Shown in pieces: positions 10,105 through 19,029 of a stretch of 64,000 nucleotides of DNA. The translations under genes and the position numbers were made by a program. The notes below the pieces were generated by a model. The model was given only the letters and a program-made list of their open reading frames with translations, was not told the origin of the DNA and did no database searches. The stretch's first letter is position 1. Each line of letters starts with the position of its first letter. This DNA comes from Candidatus Obscuribacterales bacterium (lineage in GTDB: Bacteria > Cyanobacteriota > Vampirovibrionia > Obscuribacterales > Obscuribacteraceae), in the NCBI GenBank assembly GCA_019637435.1, contig JAHBVO010000003.1:620001-684000 (forward strand), given 5' to 3'.

Positions 10105-11202
10105 ATGAAAAGGGAATCTTTAAATACCGCCAGAAAGGCGCTTATTGCCGTGAGTACCGCGCTGATTTGTCTGACTGCGTGCTGCGGGTCTGAAGCGGTT
10201 GCCCAGAATATAGTTCAAAAGCTTGTGCAGCGTGAGAGCAGCTCCAACACTGTTTCCGAACCTAAGCAGATGTTGCGGACTGGTGTCGATTTGTGCGAAC
10301 CAGGGCTATCAGTCAATTCGATTCAACTGGCGACCTCCCTGGGACTACTGCCGATACTCAAGGATATCGAGGTTCTCCGCCAGCGCGTTGCTGGCATGCC
10401 GAATGATGGAAGTCTGGAGCGTCTAAATGTCCGGCAAGATCTGACCGAGGCGACTCAAAAGGCGATGTTGATAGTACAGAAAACCAATCTTGATGCCGAT
10501 TTCACGATTGCGGAAATTCAAGCAGAGCAGATGGTTTATACCGAAATTTTAGATTCGTACTATGATGATCGTGACCGCGCGCTTGCGAGAACAAACGCCC
10601 TGAGCTTTATGAGCAATGGTGCGCTCTGGGCGGTTTGCGAGGGCTTGGCGATTCCGACTTACAAGCACTCACAGTATGCAATTTCATCGGGCATCACCGG
10701 TATTCTGGCAGGAATTGTGCCTTCCATCGCCTCGATGTACACTCTCAAACAGGTTAACGGGAAGAAGAAGATGTCGGAGACCGAGCCTAATATGCTCGCT
10801 AAGCTTTTCGACTATCCCACGAACATCGATATCGATTATCCGAAATCAATCTGGGAATTCCTGAACGAGGTCCCTGCAAATGAGCCAGGCAAGAAGACGC
10901 GCCGAGAGCAGTTGATCGACGGTTGGGTAGCGGACGCTAACATTCACACATTTAACGACAGAAATTCAAGAAGGCAGCTCGATATTATTACGGCTAGCGC
11001 TCCTCACAAAAAGGGTCTAACGATTGAAACTTTAGAAGTGCGCACTGTAATGCTTCAGAAGCTGACCGGCGAAATTATGAAAATGAAAAGGATGTTGCTC
11101 GAACTCGACATGGCCATCATCGGAGAGAAGCAATGCGTGGCATATGACGAAGGAAAACGCAAGCACGTGAGCAGCACTGCCGGTGGTGGCAAGCTGCAAT
11201 AG
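10105..11202 (+). CDS. Putative lipoprotein, paralog C of a three-member unknown family
   Basis: 365 aa from the ATG at 10105. The N-terminus is hydrophobic and ends in LICLTACCGSE, where LTAC fits a lipobox, so this member may be lipid-anchored whereas its two paralogs at 3.2-5.4 kb are not. The body keeps the family signature in the same order: MLRTGVDLCEPGLSVNSIQLA, VQKTNLDADFTIAEIQAEQ, DRDRALARTNALSF, SNGALWAVCEGLAIPTYKH, GITGILAGIVPSIASMYT, NGKKKMSETEPNMLAKLFDYPTN, DRNSRRQLDIITAS and KMKRMLLELDM. Three copies within 8 kb point to local duplication. Function unknown. Confidence 0.85.
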   Translation: MKRESLNTARKALIAVSTALICLTACCGSEAVAQNIVQKLVQRESSSNTVSEPKQMLRTGVDLCEPGLSVNSIQLATSLGLLPILKDIEVLRQRVAGMPNDGSLERLNVRQDLTEATQKAMLIVQKTNLDADFTIAEIQAEQMVYTEILDSYYDDRDRALARTNALSFMSNGALWAVCEGLAIPTYKHSQYAISSGITGILAGIVPSIASMYTLKQVNGKKKMSETEPNMLAKLFDYPTNIDIDYPKSIWEFLNEVPANEPGKKTRREQLIDGWVADANIHTFNDRNSRRQLDIITASAPHKKGLTIETLEVRTVMLQKLTGEIMKMKRMLLELDMAIIGEKQCVAYDEGKRKHVSSTAGGGKLQ

Positions 11203-11210
11203 CGCGATGT

Positions 11211-11366
11211 CTAGCGAAGTTTCGCTCTCTCGTTTCCGCGTGGGTGGTTTTTAACCGTGGATGGTCGCAGATCATGCTCCATCCAGTGCTCTATTAGTCC
11301 GTCTATGAGCCTGCCCATCAGGTACGCGAATGGAAGGTACAGTAACAGAATCAAGTAAACATCCAT
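11211..11366 (-). CDS. Small membrane protein (51 aa)
   Basis: A 51-aa frame from the ATG at 11366 (MDVYLILLLYLPFAYLMGRLI...), preceded by a strong ribosome site GGGAGGTGTGCC. The N-terminal half is one membrane helix, the C-terminal half is polar (HDLRPSTVKNHPRGNERAKLR). A longer frame from 11450 has no ribosome site and a different character, so I reject that start. Convergent with paralog C (8 bp gap). Function unknown. Confidence 0.55.
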   Translation of the reverse strand: MDVYLILLLYLPFAYLMGRLIDGLIEHWMEHDLRPSTVKNHPRGNERAKLR

Positions 11367-11492
11367 GGCACACCTCCCTCTACGCCTTGTCCTCTCATTA
11401 GACGACAATCCGTGTACGGGTGGTGTCAAAACGAAACGGCTGTGCATCAAGATAAGATTAAGATCTGACTACAGCCCTTCCGGTCGGTCTAG

Positions 11493-12395
11493 CTAATTCT
11501 GTCCGACCCAACTCTCTTTAGCTGTTTTGTCCCAGCGATCGCGAATCTTCGCGAATTTGCTCTTACTGATTTCGCCTGACGCGAGCAGATTTGCATTGGT
11601 TTTCCATCTGCCGGGCTTGGCTGTGCCTACGATTGCCGTGTGGACACCAGGAACGGTGAGTGTGAATTTCAGCGCGACCTCGACTGCATGCTCGGTATCT
11701 CCGTTTACAAAATCGTATTTCAACTCCTGGAGCCGCTCCCAGTATTCCTGATGATAGCTGTTGTCAGGTTTGGCTTTGTAGCGCCAGGCGACATTGGCAA
11801 TCGGTCGTTTAGCGATCACGCCCATACCGCGCGCCATTGCTTTGGGCAGTGTCAGCTCGAGCGCCTCCTGGTCTGCGATATTCACTGATGTTTGTAAGGT
11901 GTCGAACTCGCCGCTCTCTATGGCATAAACAGCAGCAGTCGAATCGCCGCTATAGCCGACGAAGCGTGTTTTGCCTTTTGCCTTTGCATCTTGCAATGCG
12001 CGAATCACATCGCCTTTTCTCAGAATATCTTCCCCGCAGCTGTGCAGCTGAACGAGATCGAGGTATTCGACTTTCAAACGCTTCAAGCTTTGTTCGATGG
12101 ACGCGGTAACTTCCTCGTAAGTCCAGGCCGGTATCGAAGGGTCCTTTCCGTGTCCCGCCTTGGTAAACAGATAAAAGTCATCGCGGCGGTGCGAAACAGC
12201 TTTTCCGATCAGTTCTTCGCTTCCCAGGTAACATTCGGCGGTGTCGATAATGTTTAACCCCTGGTCGAGTGCTGCCATGAGCAGGCGCTCGACGTTGTCC
12301 GCCGATGCATCTTCAAAACCGATTTCAGCGCCGCCGAAGCCCAGCACGCTGACTTCCATGCCGGTATTTCCGAGCATACGTTTTTCCATGGACAT
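11493..12395 (-). CDS. Aldo/keto reductase family oxidoreductase
   Basis: NAD(P)H-dependent reductase with the TIM-barrel aldo/keto reductase fold, about 300 aa. The usual tetrad is visible: Asp and Tyr in NIIDTAECYLGSEE, Lys in YLFTKAGHG, His in DLVQLHSCG. The N-terminal MLGNTGMEVSVLGFGGAEIGF is the family's opening strand. Start set at the ATG at 12395 (MSMEKRM, GAGG upstream); 12389 is also possible, and the longer frame to 12467 adds sequence not seen in the family. Cytoplasmic; substrate cannot be deduced. Divergent from the secreted-module gene at 12544. Confidence 0.9.
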   Translation of the reverse strand: MSMEKRMLGNTGMEVSVLGFGGAEIGFEDASADNVERLLMAALDQGLNIIDTAECYLGSEELIGKAVSHRRDDFYLFTKAGHGKDPSIPAWTYEEVTASIEQSLKRLKVEYLDLVQLHSCGEDILRKGDVIRALQDAKAKGKTRFVGYSGDSTAAVYAIESGEFDTLQTSVNIADQEALELTLPKAMARGMGVIAKRPIANVAWRYKAKPDNSYHQEYWERLQELKYDFVNGDTEHAVEVALKFTLTVPGVHTAIVGTAKPGRWKTNANLLASGEISKSKFAKIRDRWDKTAKESWVGQN

Positions 12396-12543
12396 TAAAA
12401 GCAACCTCGCGGCTTGAAGGGGATCCAGCAATTCACGAACGATATACTCTTGGAAAACGCCTGACAATACTTCTCTAACTTCGGAGGCGAGTGTTCATGA
12501 GTGCTAAAATCTACTATTCTTCGACCTCAATAAAGGCAGTACT

Positions 12544-13116
12544 GTGAATTCCAGGCTTTTCGCGGCGTTGCTTCTATTGGTTTTAACCGGGACAAATGAT
12601 TGTTTCGCGAAAGAAACCGATAGCAGCTCCGGAGCAATTTCGAGCGATGCTTCCTCCACAGGCACTGTCAGCCAAGCTGTCGGTAGGAAATTGCGGAAAG
12701 TGTCCTTCCCGAAGGATAGCTTCTCAGTTCTGATGCCGGGCGACTTTACCACCGTGGAGAAAGCCGGTGTTCGGACCTACACGTGTGCGGACTATCCTCA
12801 TGGGCTGATCACTGCGATTTGCGCGACTTCCTCTGAGAATTCGCCCTTTACTCCTGTAGTTTTAAAAGAGCTTGTGGAGAAGCTAACTCCTAATAAGAAA
12901 CAAATCGACAAAGAATCTACCGTCAAAGTGAACGGCATCGAGGGCACGCAGTGGGACATAACAAATAATGGTGATGCCCCGCAGGACGGCTGTCAGGTGC
13001 GGGGCTTTATCGTGGGGCGCCGGTTGTACATTTTGATGGTTTACGGGACAAAACCATGGATCGAATCTGATGCTATTAAGCAGTTCATGAATTCCCTGGA
13101 AGTCGCGAGCGAATAG
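12544..13116 (+). CDS. Secreted single-module protein related to C-termini of the next two genes
   Basis: 190 aa from a GTG start with a signal peptide (MNSRLFAALLLLVLTGTNDCFA). The mature part is one domain: FPKDSFSVLMPGDFTTVEKAG, a Cys-containing strand region (TYTCADYPHGLITAICATS), a long helix (LKELVEKLTPNKKQ), VNGIEGTQWDITN, then GFIVGRRLYILMVYGTKPWIESDAIKQFMNSLEV. The same pattern (F-x-V-x-x-P ... GYPGR/NGIEG ... V-G-R-x-L-Y-x-L ... KxFxxSL) recurs at the C-terminus of the TraB proteins at 13129 and 14789, so this gene looks like a free-standing copy of that module. Function unknown; periplasmic or exported. Confidence 0.75.
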   Translation: MNSRLFAALLLLVLTGTNDCFAKETDSSSGAISSDASSTGTVSQAVGRKLRKVSFPKDSFSVLMPGDFTTVEKAGVRTYTCADYPHGLITAICATSSENSPFTPVVLKELVEKLTPNKKQIDKESTVKVNGIEGTQWDITNNGDAPQDGCQVRGFIVGRRLYILMVYGTKPWIESDAIKQFMNSLEVASE

Positions 13117-13128
13117 GAAAAGTCGGAG

Positions 13129-14757
13129 TTGGCTGTAATAAGTTTTAGTAAATTTGGTCTGATACTGTCAGCGGTGCTGCTTTCGCTGCAGCTGATTGTG
13201 CTGCCTGCACTTGCCGCGGACGACCCGATTGGAACTGGGGATGAACCTGCGGCTTCCGCAGGCGAGACTGATGGTAAGGGCTCGTCCACAAATAACACGA
13301 CATCATCCGAAGCCGGCGATGAAACTGCACCTGCTGCTAAACCAACATTTCTTTGGAAAGCAACCAAGGGTGGTGACACGATTTATCTTCTTGGTACCAT
13401 TCACGGTGCTATGTCCCAGTTTTACCCCTTGCCGAGCGCAATCGATCAGGCTCTCGACGAGTCCAAGCATCTCATGGTAGAGATAGCGATCGATAAAGTC
13501 GATCCGTCCAGGGTCTCGAAAACCGTTCACGAGCTCGGTCAATACACACCTCCGGACCATTTGTCGAAACATCTCACGCCGGAAACGAAGAAGATCTTCG
13601 AGCAGTTTCTCGACTGGTCGGGCGGCACCTGGGAAATGTATGAAAAATACAAGCCCTTTTATGCGGCGAGCATGGCATCGCAGTCGAAAAGATGGGTAAC
13701 GGAGTCGACAAAGTTTCGTTCTTCCCTGGGTCTGGACCTTTACTTCCTTGCTCGTGCGCGCGAGGCCGGTAAGGCGATTTCTGATCTGGAGACTGTCGAG
13801 CAGCAGCTGCATATCGATGCAGATTTGTCGGAAGCCGCCCAGGATAGACTTCTTCGGACGTCGATATTGCACATGAGTGAAGTCGAATCACAGCTCAAAG
13901 GCTATCTTGATGCCTGGAAAGCAGGTGATACCGAGAAGATGGAGGCACTGGCCAAGGCGCGGACAAAAGATTATCCAGAACTACGCGAATACGAAAAGGC
14001 GTTGCTCGACGATCGCAACATTGGAATGATGAACAAGATCAAGCTACTGGCGAAGACTAAGCCTGGTCCGCATTTTGTAGCTGTCGGGGCGGCGCATCTC
14101 GTGGGACCGGCCGGATTGGTGTCGCTGTTTGAAAATGACGGATACAAAGTTGAACGTGTCACCTCTGACGCGATGAATAGCACGAATAGTGCGGTTCCGA
14201 AGCTCGATAACAAAATCTATCAGGAGCGTTTCAAGATTTGGTTCCCGGTCGAGCCGCGTCGTTTGTCCGAGAAAGATACCGTTCGATACGAAGCTTATGA
14301 GCCGCCCAACGGTGCATATCTGGTTTGTGTTTTCACTTCTCCGACCGAGCCCCGCGATTGGCCGGTGCCACCACCGCTGATGCTTGATAAACTGGTGACG
14401 ATTTTTAAACCAGATCCGGGTACGCGCAAGTCTTTTGCACTCCAGGGTTATCCCGGGCGGGAAATCGAGTGCTCTGGTCCGGCGTTGACGCAGAAGCCGG
14501 GCGGGACTGCGAAGACCAGCTCCGAGCGTGGTTCTCAGGCAGGAGCTGCCAGTGAGAAAAAGAGTGGTATGCCGGGCCAGGGATTTGGTTTAGGAGCTGC
14601 ATTTTCAAAGGTCCAGGCGAAAGATGTAAAGGCAAAGATTCGGGTTTATCTTGCCGGAAGAAGGTTCTATTTGTTATGCGCTGTTGGCGGTAAGCCGTTC
14701 CTCGCCTCTGATAATGTCTCGAAGTTTTTCGATTCACTGGAGCTTCTATCCAATTGA
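13129..14757 (+). CDS. TraB/GumN (Tiki-type) family protein with C-terminal extra module
   Basis: 542 aa from TTG 13129, 12 bp after the previous stop. A signal peptide (ILSAVLLSLQLIVLPALAA) and polar linker lead to a TraB/GumN domain at about residues 72-345: FLWKATKGGDTIYLLGTIHG opens it. The two GX2H motifs of the Tiki/TraB metalloprotease-like family are both intact (G89-T-I-H92 and G320-A-A-H323). After residue 360 comes the module also found alone at 12544 (FKIWFPVEPRRL, GYPGREIE, YLAGRRFYLLCAVGGKPFLASDNVSKFF). Likely periplasmic. Known family members are putative metal-dependent hydrolases; substrate unknown. Confidence 0.85.
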   Translation: MAVISFSKFGLILSAVLLSLQLIVLPALAADDPIGTGDEPAASAGETDGKGSSTNNTTSSEAGDETAPAAKPTFLWKATKGGDTIYLLGTIHGAMSQFYPLPSAIDQALDESKHLMVEIAIDKVDPSRVSKTVHELGQYTPPDHLSKHLTPETKKIFEQFLDWSGGTWEMYEKYKPFYAASMASQSKRWVTESTKFRSSLGLDLYFLARAREAGKAISDLETVEQQLHIDADLSEAAQDRLLRTSILHMSEVESQLKGYLDAWKAGDTEKMEALAKARTKDYPELREYEKALLDDRNIGMMNKIKLLAKTKPGPHFVAVGAAHLVGPAGLVSLFENDGYKVERVTSDAMNSTNSAVPKLDNKIYQERFKIWFPVEPRRLSEKDTVRYEAYEPPNGAYLVCVFTSPTEPRDWPVPPPLMLDKLVTIFKPDPGTRKSFALQGYPGREIECSGPALTQKPGGTAKTSSERGSQAGAASEKKSGMPGQGFGLGAAFSKVQAKDVKAKIRVYLAGRRFYLLCAVGGKPFLASDNVSKFFDSLELLSN

Positions 14758-14788
14758 TAAAATACTTGAACACTACTGGAAGAGATTG

Positions 14789-16972
14789 ATGCTTTTGCGC
14801 AGGGCTGTATCGGTAATTTGTCTGTCGCTCATGATTGTGAGCGCATCCGGTTGTCCATGTCTAAATTCTCAGTCCGCCGTGCAAGCCGCAACCGAGTTCT
14901 CTTCGGAAGCAGCGCTATTGGACGATGTTCACACCAGGCTTTCAGCTCTTATTCGCGAGTGCTATCCAAAAACCAAGGTAGTTAAAACTGGAAATAAACT
15001 TCGTATCGAGTATAAAGTTCGACCATTCATAACGGTCGGCAATAAGACTGAGATGGCGCCTGACTTTGGAGGTCTGGCGTGTGATATCGAGTTGCGACCT
15101 GGGAAATATTCCGGAAGAACTCGTCTGCCGCAACAGTACAACGAATACAATTTCTATTCTGTCATTTTGATGGCTCCGTACTCAAAGGCGCTCAATGCTC
15201 ACCTGTACACCAAACTGCTCTATCCATCTGATACGCCGCAGGAGTTTCAAGATCGATTCAAGGACTTGATGAATGAGTACGATGATGTCGCGATGGAGGT
15301 TTCCAAACCGCCTCTTTCCGCTCCCGTGAGCGCCAGTGTAACAACGCCTGCGCCGGATCAACCAGCACCGGCTATCGAGGAGCCTGCGTCGAACCAGGTC
15401 CCCAAAACGAAACAGATCTTTTGGAAAGCGCAACGCGGAGATGATGTTGCATACATTGTCGGTACGATTCCGTTCCGCCAGACAAGCGGCAAAGCGCTTA
15501 CGATGGCGCCCGAAATCAAGGAGGCGTATAAGAACGCGAAGTCAGTAATAGTAGATACGATAAACTTGCCGACAAGCTTGCCCTATTCCGATAAGAGTAT
15601 TCGATATGAAAGTGGAGACAAGCTGTCCAAGCACCTCTCGCCGGAATCGACCAGAGCTATGAAACAATATCTCGAATGGTCCGGTGAAACCATGGAGATG
15701 TATGAGTTTTGGAAGCCCTGGCTGGCAGCAGTAGCATTCGAGAATTCGGCGTTTCGACTCAACGGCTTCGAGCGTGTAGATTGGCAGCGGTTTATAGCTG
15801 AAAGAGCCAAAAAAGATTCGAAGCTCGTTCATGAAATGGAGTCGGCGGACGAGAAAGTCAAATTATTCGAAAGTCTACCTGCTGAAAAGCAAGATAAGCT
15901 ACTCACGCTATCCATCAAAGAATTGATGAAATTTGATACGGCACAGCAGGAGATTGAGTCTGCCTGGCGTGCAGGTGATGTTGAGAAGTTAGAGCAAGCG
16001 GAAAATCGTGAGCTCGTTGGAGACGCGCCACTAAAGGCAGTATTCGATGAATTGAAAACTGCTCGTGTCAGTCGGCTCACCGAAAAAATTCAGACCTCTC
16101 TGAAAGATGGTTCTCCTATTTTCGTGGCTGCGGATGCGCGAAAGCTGCTTGGTGACGGCGGTTTGATAAGTCGTTTGGCGGAGAGCGGCTTTTCTGTAAC
16201 TCAGGGAAGTAGTGACATCGTCATGACACCTCCCGGTATATCGCCTTCAGTGTCATCGCAGAAAGAACTGCCCATGCCGTCTTTCGGCGGTGCGCGCTTA
16301 TCGCGTTATACGTATCCGGAAGGCAAGTTCAGCGTGTTGCTTCCGGGAAAACCCGACACCCGTTACACGACGAAAACTGGAATGCGGCAAGTGGAGTACA
16401 TCTACCAGGATAATCAAGGCGCATACTGTGTCGGTTACATAATATTGCCTGGCGTTCCCCAAGCGGCTGCGATTCCATCGGCGCTCGATGCAACTGCAAA
16501 CGGTTTAAAAGCGTCGTATAGGACGATAGAGTCAAAAGAAGGTCCGGTAAGCCTTCAGGGTTATCCGGGTCGATTCATAAACATCACCAAGATTAAGGAT
16601 AAGAGTGACTGGGGCGTCAACATTCGCATGTACGTTGTGGGAAAGATGTTGTACATTCTGGCTGCAGAAGGCACTCCGGCCTGGTTGCGTTCGCCGGCGG
16701 TTCAACAAGTTAGCAGCTCATTGACAGTTGTAACTCCCGAGGAAGAAGCGCGGGCGAAGCTGAGAAGCAGTCCGGCACCCTCGTGGCCTGCGACTGCGAA
16801 GCCGCCTGTTGCGAATTCGTCAACTCCGACAGTGACTCCTCCAGTATTTGATCCGAATGCTAAGAACCGAGGCGAGGTGGTTTCCCCTCGCAAGAAGAAC
16901 TGGGGAGCAGACCCCTACGGACCTGTGTCTCCGTATCAACGAAGTCGCCATACATGGGGAGGTAATAATTGA
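14789..16972 (+). CDS. Lipoprotein with inactive-looking TraB domain and C-terminal module
   Basis: 727 aa from ATG 14789 (GGAAGAGATTG before it; the longer frame from 14651 overlaps the previous gene). MLLRRAVSVICLSLMIVSASGC is a lipoprotein signal. A unique domain (about residues 30-175) precedes a TraB-like domain (about 207-480) that aligns with the neighbour, including IFWKAQRGDDVAYIVGTI and LSKHLSPES...YLEWSGETMEMYE. Both GX2H motifs are lost: GTIH becomes G225-T-I-P228, and VGAAHLVG becomes ADARKLLG (Gly to Asp, His to Lys). The shared module follows (YPEGKFSVLLPGKP, GYPGRFINI, YVVGKMLYILAAEGTPAW), then a Pro-rich tail. Probably a paralog turned non-enzymatic partner. Confidence 0.8.
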   Translation: MLLRRAVSVICLSLMIVSASGCPCLNSQSAVQAATEFSSEAALLDDVHTRLSALIRECYPKTKVVKTGNKLRIEYKVRPFITVGNKTEMAPDFGGLACDIELRPGKYSGRTRLPQQYNEYNFYSVILMAPYSKALNAHLYTKLLYPSDTPQEFQDRFKDLMNEYDDVAMEVSKPPLSAPVSASVTTPAPDQPAPAIEEPASNQVPKTKQIFWKAQRGDDVAYIVGTIPFRQTSGKALTMAPEIKEAYKNAKSVIVDTINLPTSLPYSDKSIRYESGDKLSKHLSPESTRAMKQYLEWSGETMEMYEFWKPWLAAVAFENSAFRLNGFERVDWQRFIAERAKKDSKLVHEMESADEKVKLFESLPAEKQDKLLTLSIKELMKFDTAQQEIESAWRAGDVEKLEQAENRELVGDAPLKAVFDELKTARVSRLTEKIQTSLKDGSPIFVAADARKLLGDGGLISRLAESGFSVTQGSSDIVMTPPGISPSVSSQKELPMPSFGGARLSRYTYPEGKFSVLLPGKPDTRYTTKTGMRQVEYIYQDNQGAYCVGYIILPGVPQAAAIPSALDATANGLKASYRTIESKEGPVSLQGYPGRFINITKIKDKSDWGVNIRMYVVGKMLYILAAEGTPAWLRSPAVQQVSSSLTVVTPEEEARAKLRSSPAPSWPATAKPPVANSSTPTVTPPVFDPNAKNRGEVVSPRKKNWGADPYGPVSPYQRSRHTWGGNN

Positions 16973-18546
16973 GTTCTATGCGTAACCCTCGTTTTACTCG
17001 CTTCGGATTGAAGAACCGACTTCTGATTGCGTCACTGTTTTTCTTTACACAAAGCGGATTCTCTGCGGCTCTTGCGGATGAACTGGCCTGGCAAACTTAT
17101 AACGACGCCGGAGAATCTTTTGTAAAACAGCAAAAGTTCTCGGAAGCAGAGGAGATACTCGCATTGGCTGTCAGTGCGGCGCGCGATATGAATTCGAACG
17201 AGAAATTGCGCATCAGTTTAACTCTCCTAGTGCAGGTTTTTGAAAAATTGAATCAGGCTGAGAAGGCTGAAGCTGTGCGCAAGGAATTGCAAGCTCTTGG
17301 TGGTCCCGTGCCGGTTGCGGTTTCCCCGTCAGAGAGCACCGGTGCACCTGTTGCAGTTTACCCCCCAGCCTCAGAGAGTTCTACCGAACCCGTTTCGAAA
17401 ACTCCCGAGTCGGTGTCTGATGCCTCAGTGCCTGCGTCCGCGACTGAAACGTCTACAAAGTCGAAATCACCTGACAGCAGCATGCAGGAGGTAAAAACTG
17501 AAGACGGGGATGTCGATAAGTTGATTCAACAACTGTCGAGTGAACGTGAGGGCTTGCGACAGTCAGATGGCGCCGGTGTCTCGAGTTTAACGTCAGCCTC
17601 TCGACCTGACCAGATTGCTTCGACACTACCCCCGGTGGCAGCATCGGGAACTACAATTACTGCAACAGAAGTGAAACAGTTGACGGGACCTTTTGATTTT
17701 GCAATTTCAATCTGTTTTGCTCCGAATTCCAATTATGCAGCGTCGAGCGGCGGCGACCAGATCGCGCGTTACTGGGACATTTCTTCAGGTAAGGAAATTT
17801 CGCAATGCGCCGGTCACAAGGGAAACGTAAATTCGGTTTCGTTCTCCAAGGATGGTCTGAGAATAGTTACCGGAGGCGATGACCAGACTGTTCGCATATT
17901 CGCTGCCGGTAGCGGTCAGCAAGAGAAGCTGATGGAGGGGCACAAGAATACTGTTCTATGCGCTACTTTCTCGCAGGACATGAGGCGCGTTGCCTCTGGT
18001 TCTTTTGATGGAGCGATTATTATTTGGGATGCGGAAACCGGCTCCAGGGTTGGAACACTGGAAGGGCACACCCGACCGGTGAGAAGCGTTATGTTCTCGC
18101 CATCCGGTGATAAGCTGGTCTCCGCGAGCGACGACCATACATTGATTATTTGGGATGCGAACTCGCTTAAGCCTTTAAATACGCTGAAGGGGCACACTGA
18201 CTATGTCCTCAGTCTCGATATCTCGCCGGATGGTAGTCGCATAATCAGCGGTGGCCGCGACCTCAAGGTTCGCGTGTGGGATATGAATAACGGCAGCGAA
18301 CTGCAGGTCATGGAAGGTCATAAAAATTGGGTTCAGCGAGTGCGCTTTATGAATAGTGGTAACCAGGCCATGACCGGAAGCCTGGACAAAACGGTGCGAA
18401 TCTGGGATGTTTCATCCGGTGCATTGCAAACCACCGTTGAAGGTTTTGAGTGGGGACTGTGGGCAGAGGACTTTGCTCCTGATTCCAGGCAAGTCTTGAC
18501 GGGAAGCAATGATAAGACCATTAGAGTTTGGTCGCTGCCAAACTAG
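16969..18546 (+). CDS. Exported TPR-WD40 repeat protein
   Basis: 525 aa. The TTG at 16969 overlaps the previous stop and sits 5 bases after GGGGAGGT; ATG 16978 is the alternative. A signal peptide/anchor (IASLFFFTQSGFSAALA) is followed by TPR-like helices (about residues 40-110), a Ser/Pro/Thr-rich linker (about 115-225) and seven WD40 repeats (about 235-525) with typical GH...WD spacing (GHKGNVNSVSFSKDG, GHTRPVRSVMFSPSG, DDHTLIIWD, GHTDYVLSLDISPDG). This forms one seven-bladed propeller, a protein-binding scaffold, here probably outside the cytoplasm. Same-strand continuation of the TraB cluster. Confidence 0.9.
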   Translation: MSSMRNPRFTRFGLKNRLLIASLFFFTQSGFSAALADELAWQTYNDAGESFVKQQKFSEAEEILALAVSAARDMNSNEKLRISLTLLVQVFEKLNQAEKAEAVRKELQALGGPVPVAVSPSESTGAPVAVYPPASESSTEPVSKTPESVSDASVPASATETSTKSKSPDSSMQEVKTEDGDVDKLIQQLSSEREGLRQSDGAGVSSLTSASRPDQIASTLPPVAASGTTITATEVKQLTGPFDFAISICFAPNSNYAASSGGDQIARYWDISSGKEISQCAGHKGNVNSVSFSKDGLRIVTGGDDQTVRIFAAGSGQQEKLMEGHKNTVLCATFSQDMRRVASGSFDGAIIIWDAETGSRVGTLEGHTRPVRSVMFSPSGDKLVSASDDHTLIIWDANSLKPLNTLKGHTDYVLSLDISPDGSRIISGGRDLKVRVWDMNNGSELQVMEGHKNWVQRVRFMNSGNQAMTGSLDKTVRIWDVSSGALQTTVEGFEWGLWAEDFAPDSRQVLTGSNDKTIRVWSLPN

Positions 18547-18559
18547 CAAGCAGGGCATC

Positions 18560-18991
18560 ATGTTTCCAACAAATTTAGAGGCGATCAATATTCTTGTGGC
18601 GGGTAAAAGTCAGGCTAACGTTGACCTGGCGAAGGCTGCTTATCAGGGAATGGACTATCAAGTAATTCCTGCGCCGGGTACGTCACTTGCCTTGTTTCTC
18701 GCGCAGAAGAATTACCCCGATTTGATCATTTGCGATGGCACACTCACTGACGGAGATGGAATCACGTTTCTAAGTGAGCTCAAGGCTGATCCGGAGTTAG
18801 CGGAGATTCCGTTTGTATTCTTAGTGGATAAACTGCATGGCGGTTTAGATGAAAACCTTGCCATCACATCCGGTGCCGTCAATGTTTTCTATCATCCTAT
18901 AGAAGCTGCCTGGCTGAAGGAATGTACGGTACCGATCATTACGCACCGTTCTCAAACCAAAGAAAAGCGAGCTGAACAAACGCCTGAGTAG
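18560..18991 (+). CDS. Degenerate receiver-domain protein
   Basis: 143 aa from ATG 18560, 13 bp after the WD40 gene. The fold is a response-regulator receiver: strand EAINILVAG, PDLIICDGTLTDGDGITFLSEL and IPFVFLVD match receiver strands 1, 3 and 4. The phospho-acceptor Asp59 is present, but the acidic pair after strand 1 is replaced (VAGKSQ) and the conserved Lys after strand 5 is His (FYHPIEA). Mg2+-dependent phosphorylation is therefore doubtful. There is no output domain, so it probably acts by protein contact. Confidence 0.8.
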   Translation: MFPTNLEAINILVAGKSQANVDLAKAAYQGMDYQVIPAPGTSLALFLAQKNYPDLIICDGTLTDGDGITFLSELKADPELAEIPFVFLVDKLHGGLDENLAITSGAVNVFYHPIEAAWLKECTVPIITHRSQTKEKRAEQTPE

Positions 18992-19029
18992 CAGGTCCGA
19001 AGAAAGTTTCTTCTCATTGCAAACGAAAA

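Noticed and set aside
11367-11450. Upstream extension of the 51-aa membrane protein
   Set aside because: The strong ribosome site GGGAGGTG lies inside this extension and points to the ATG at 11366.
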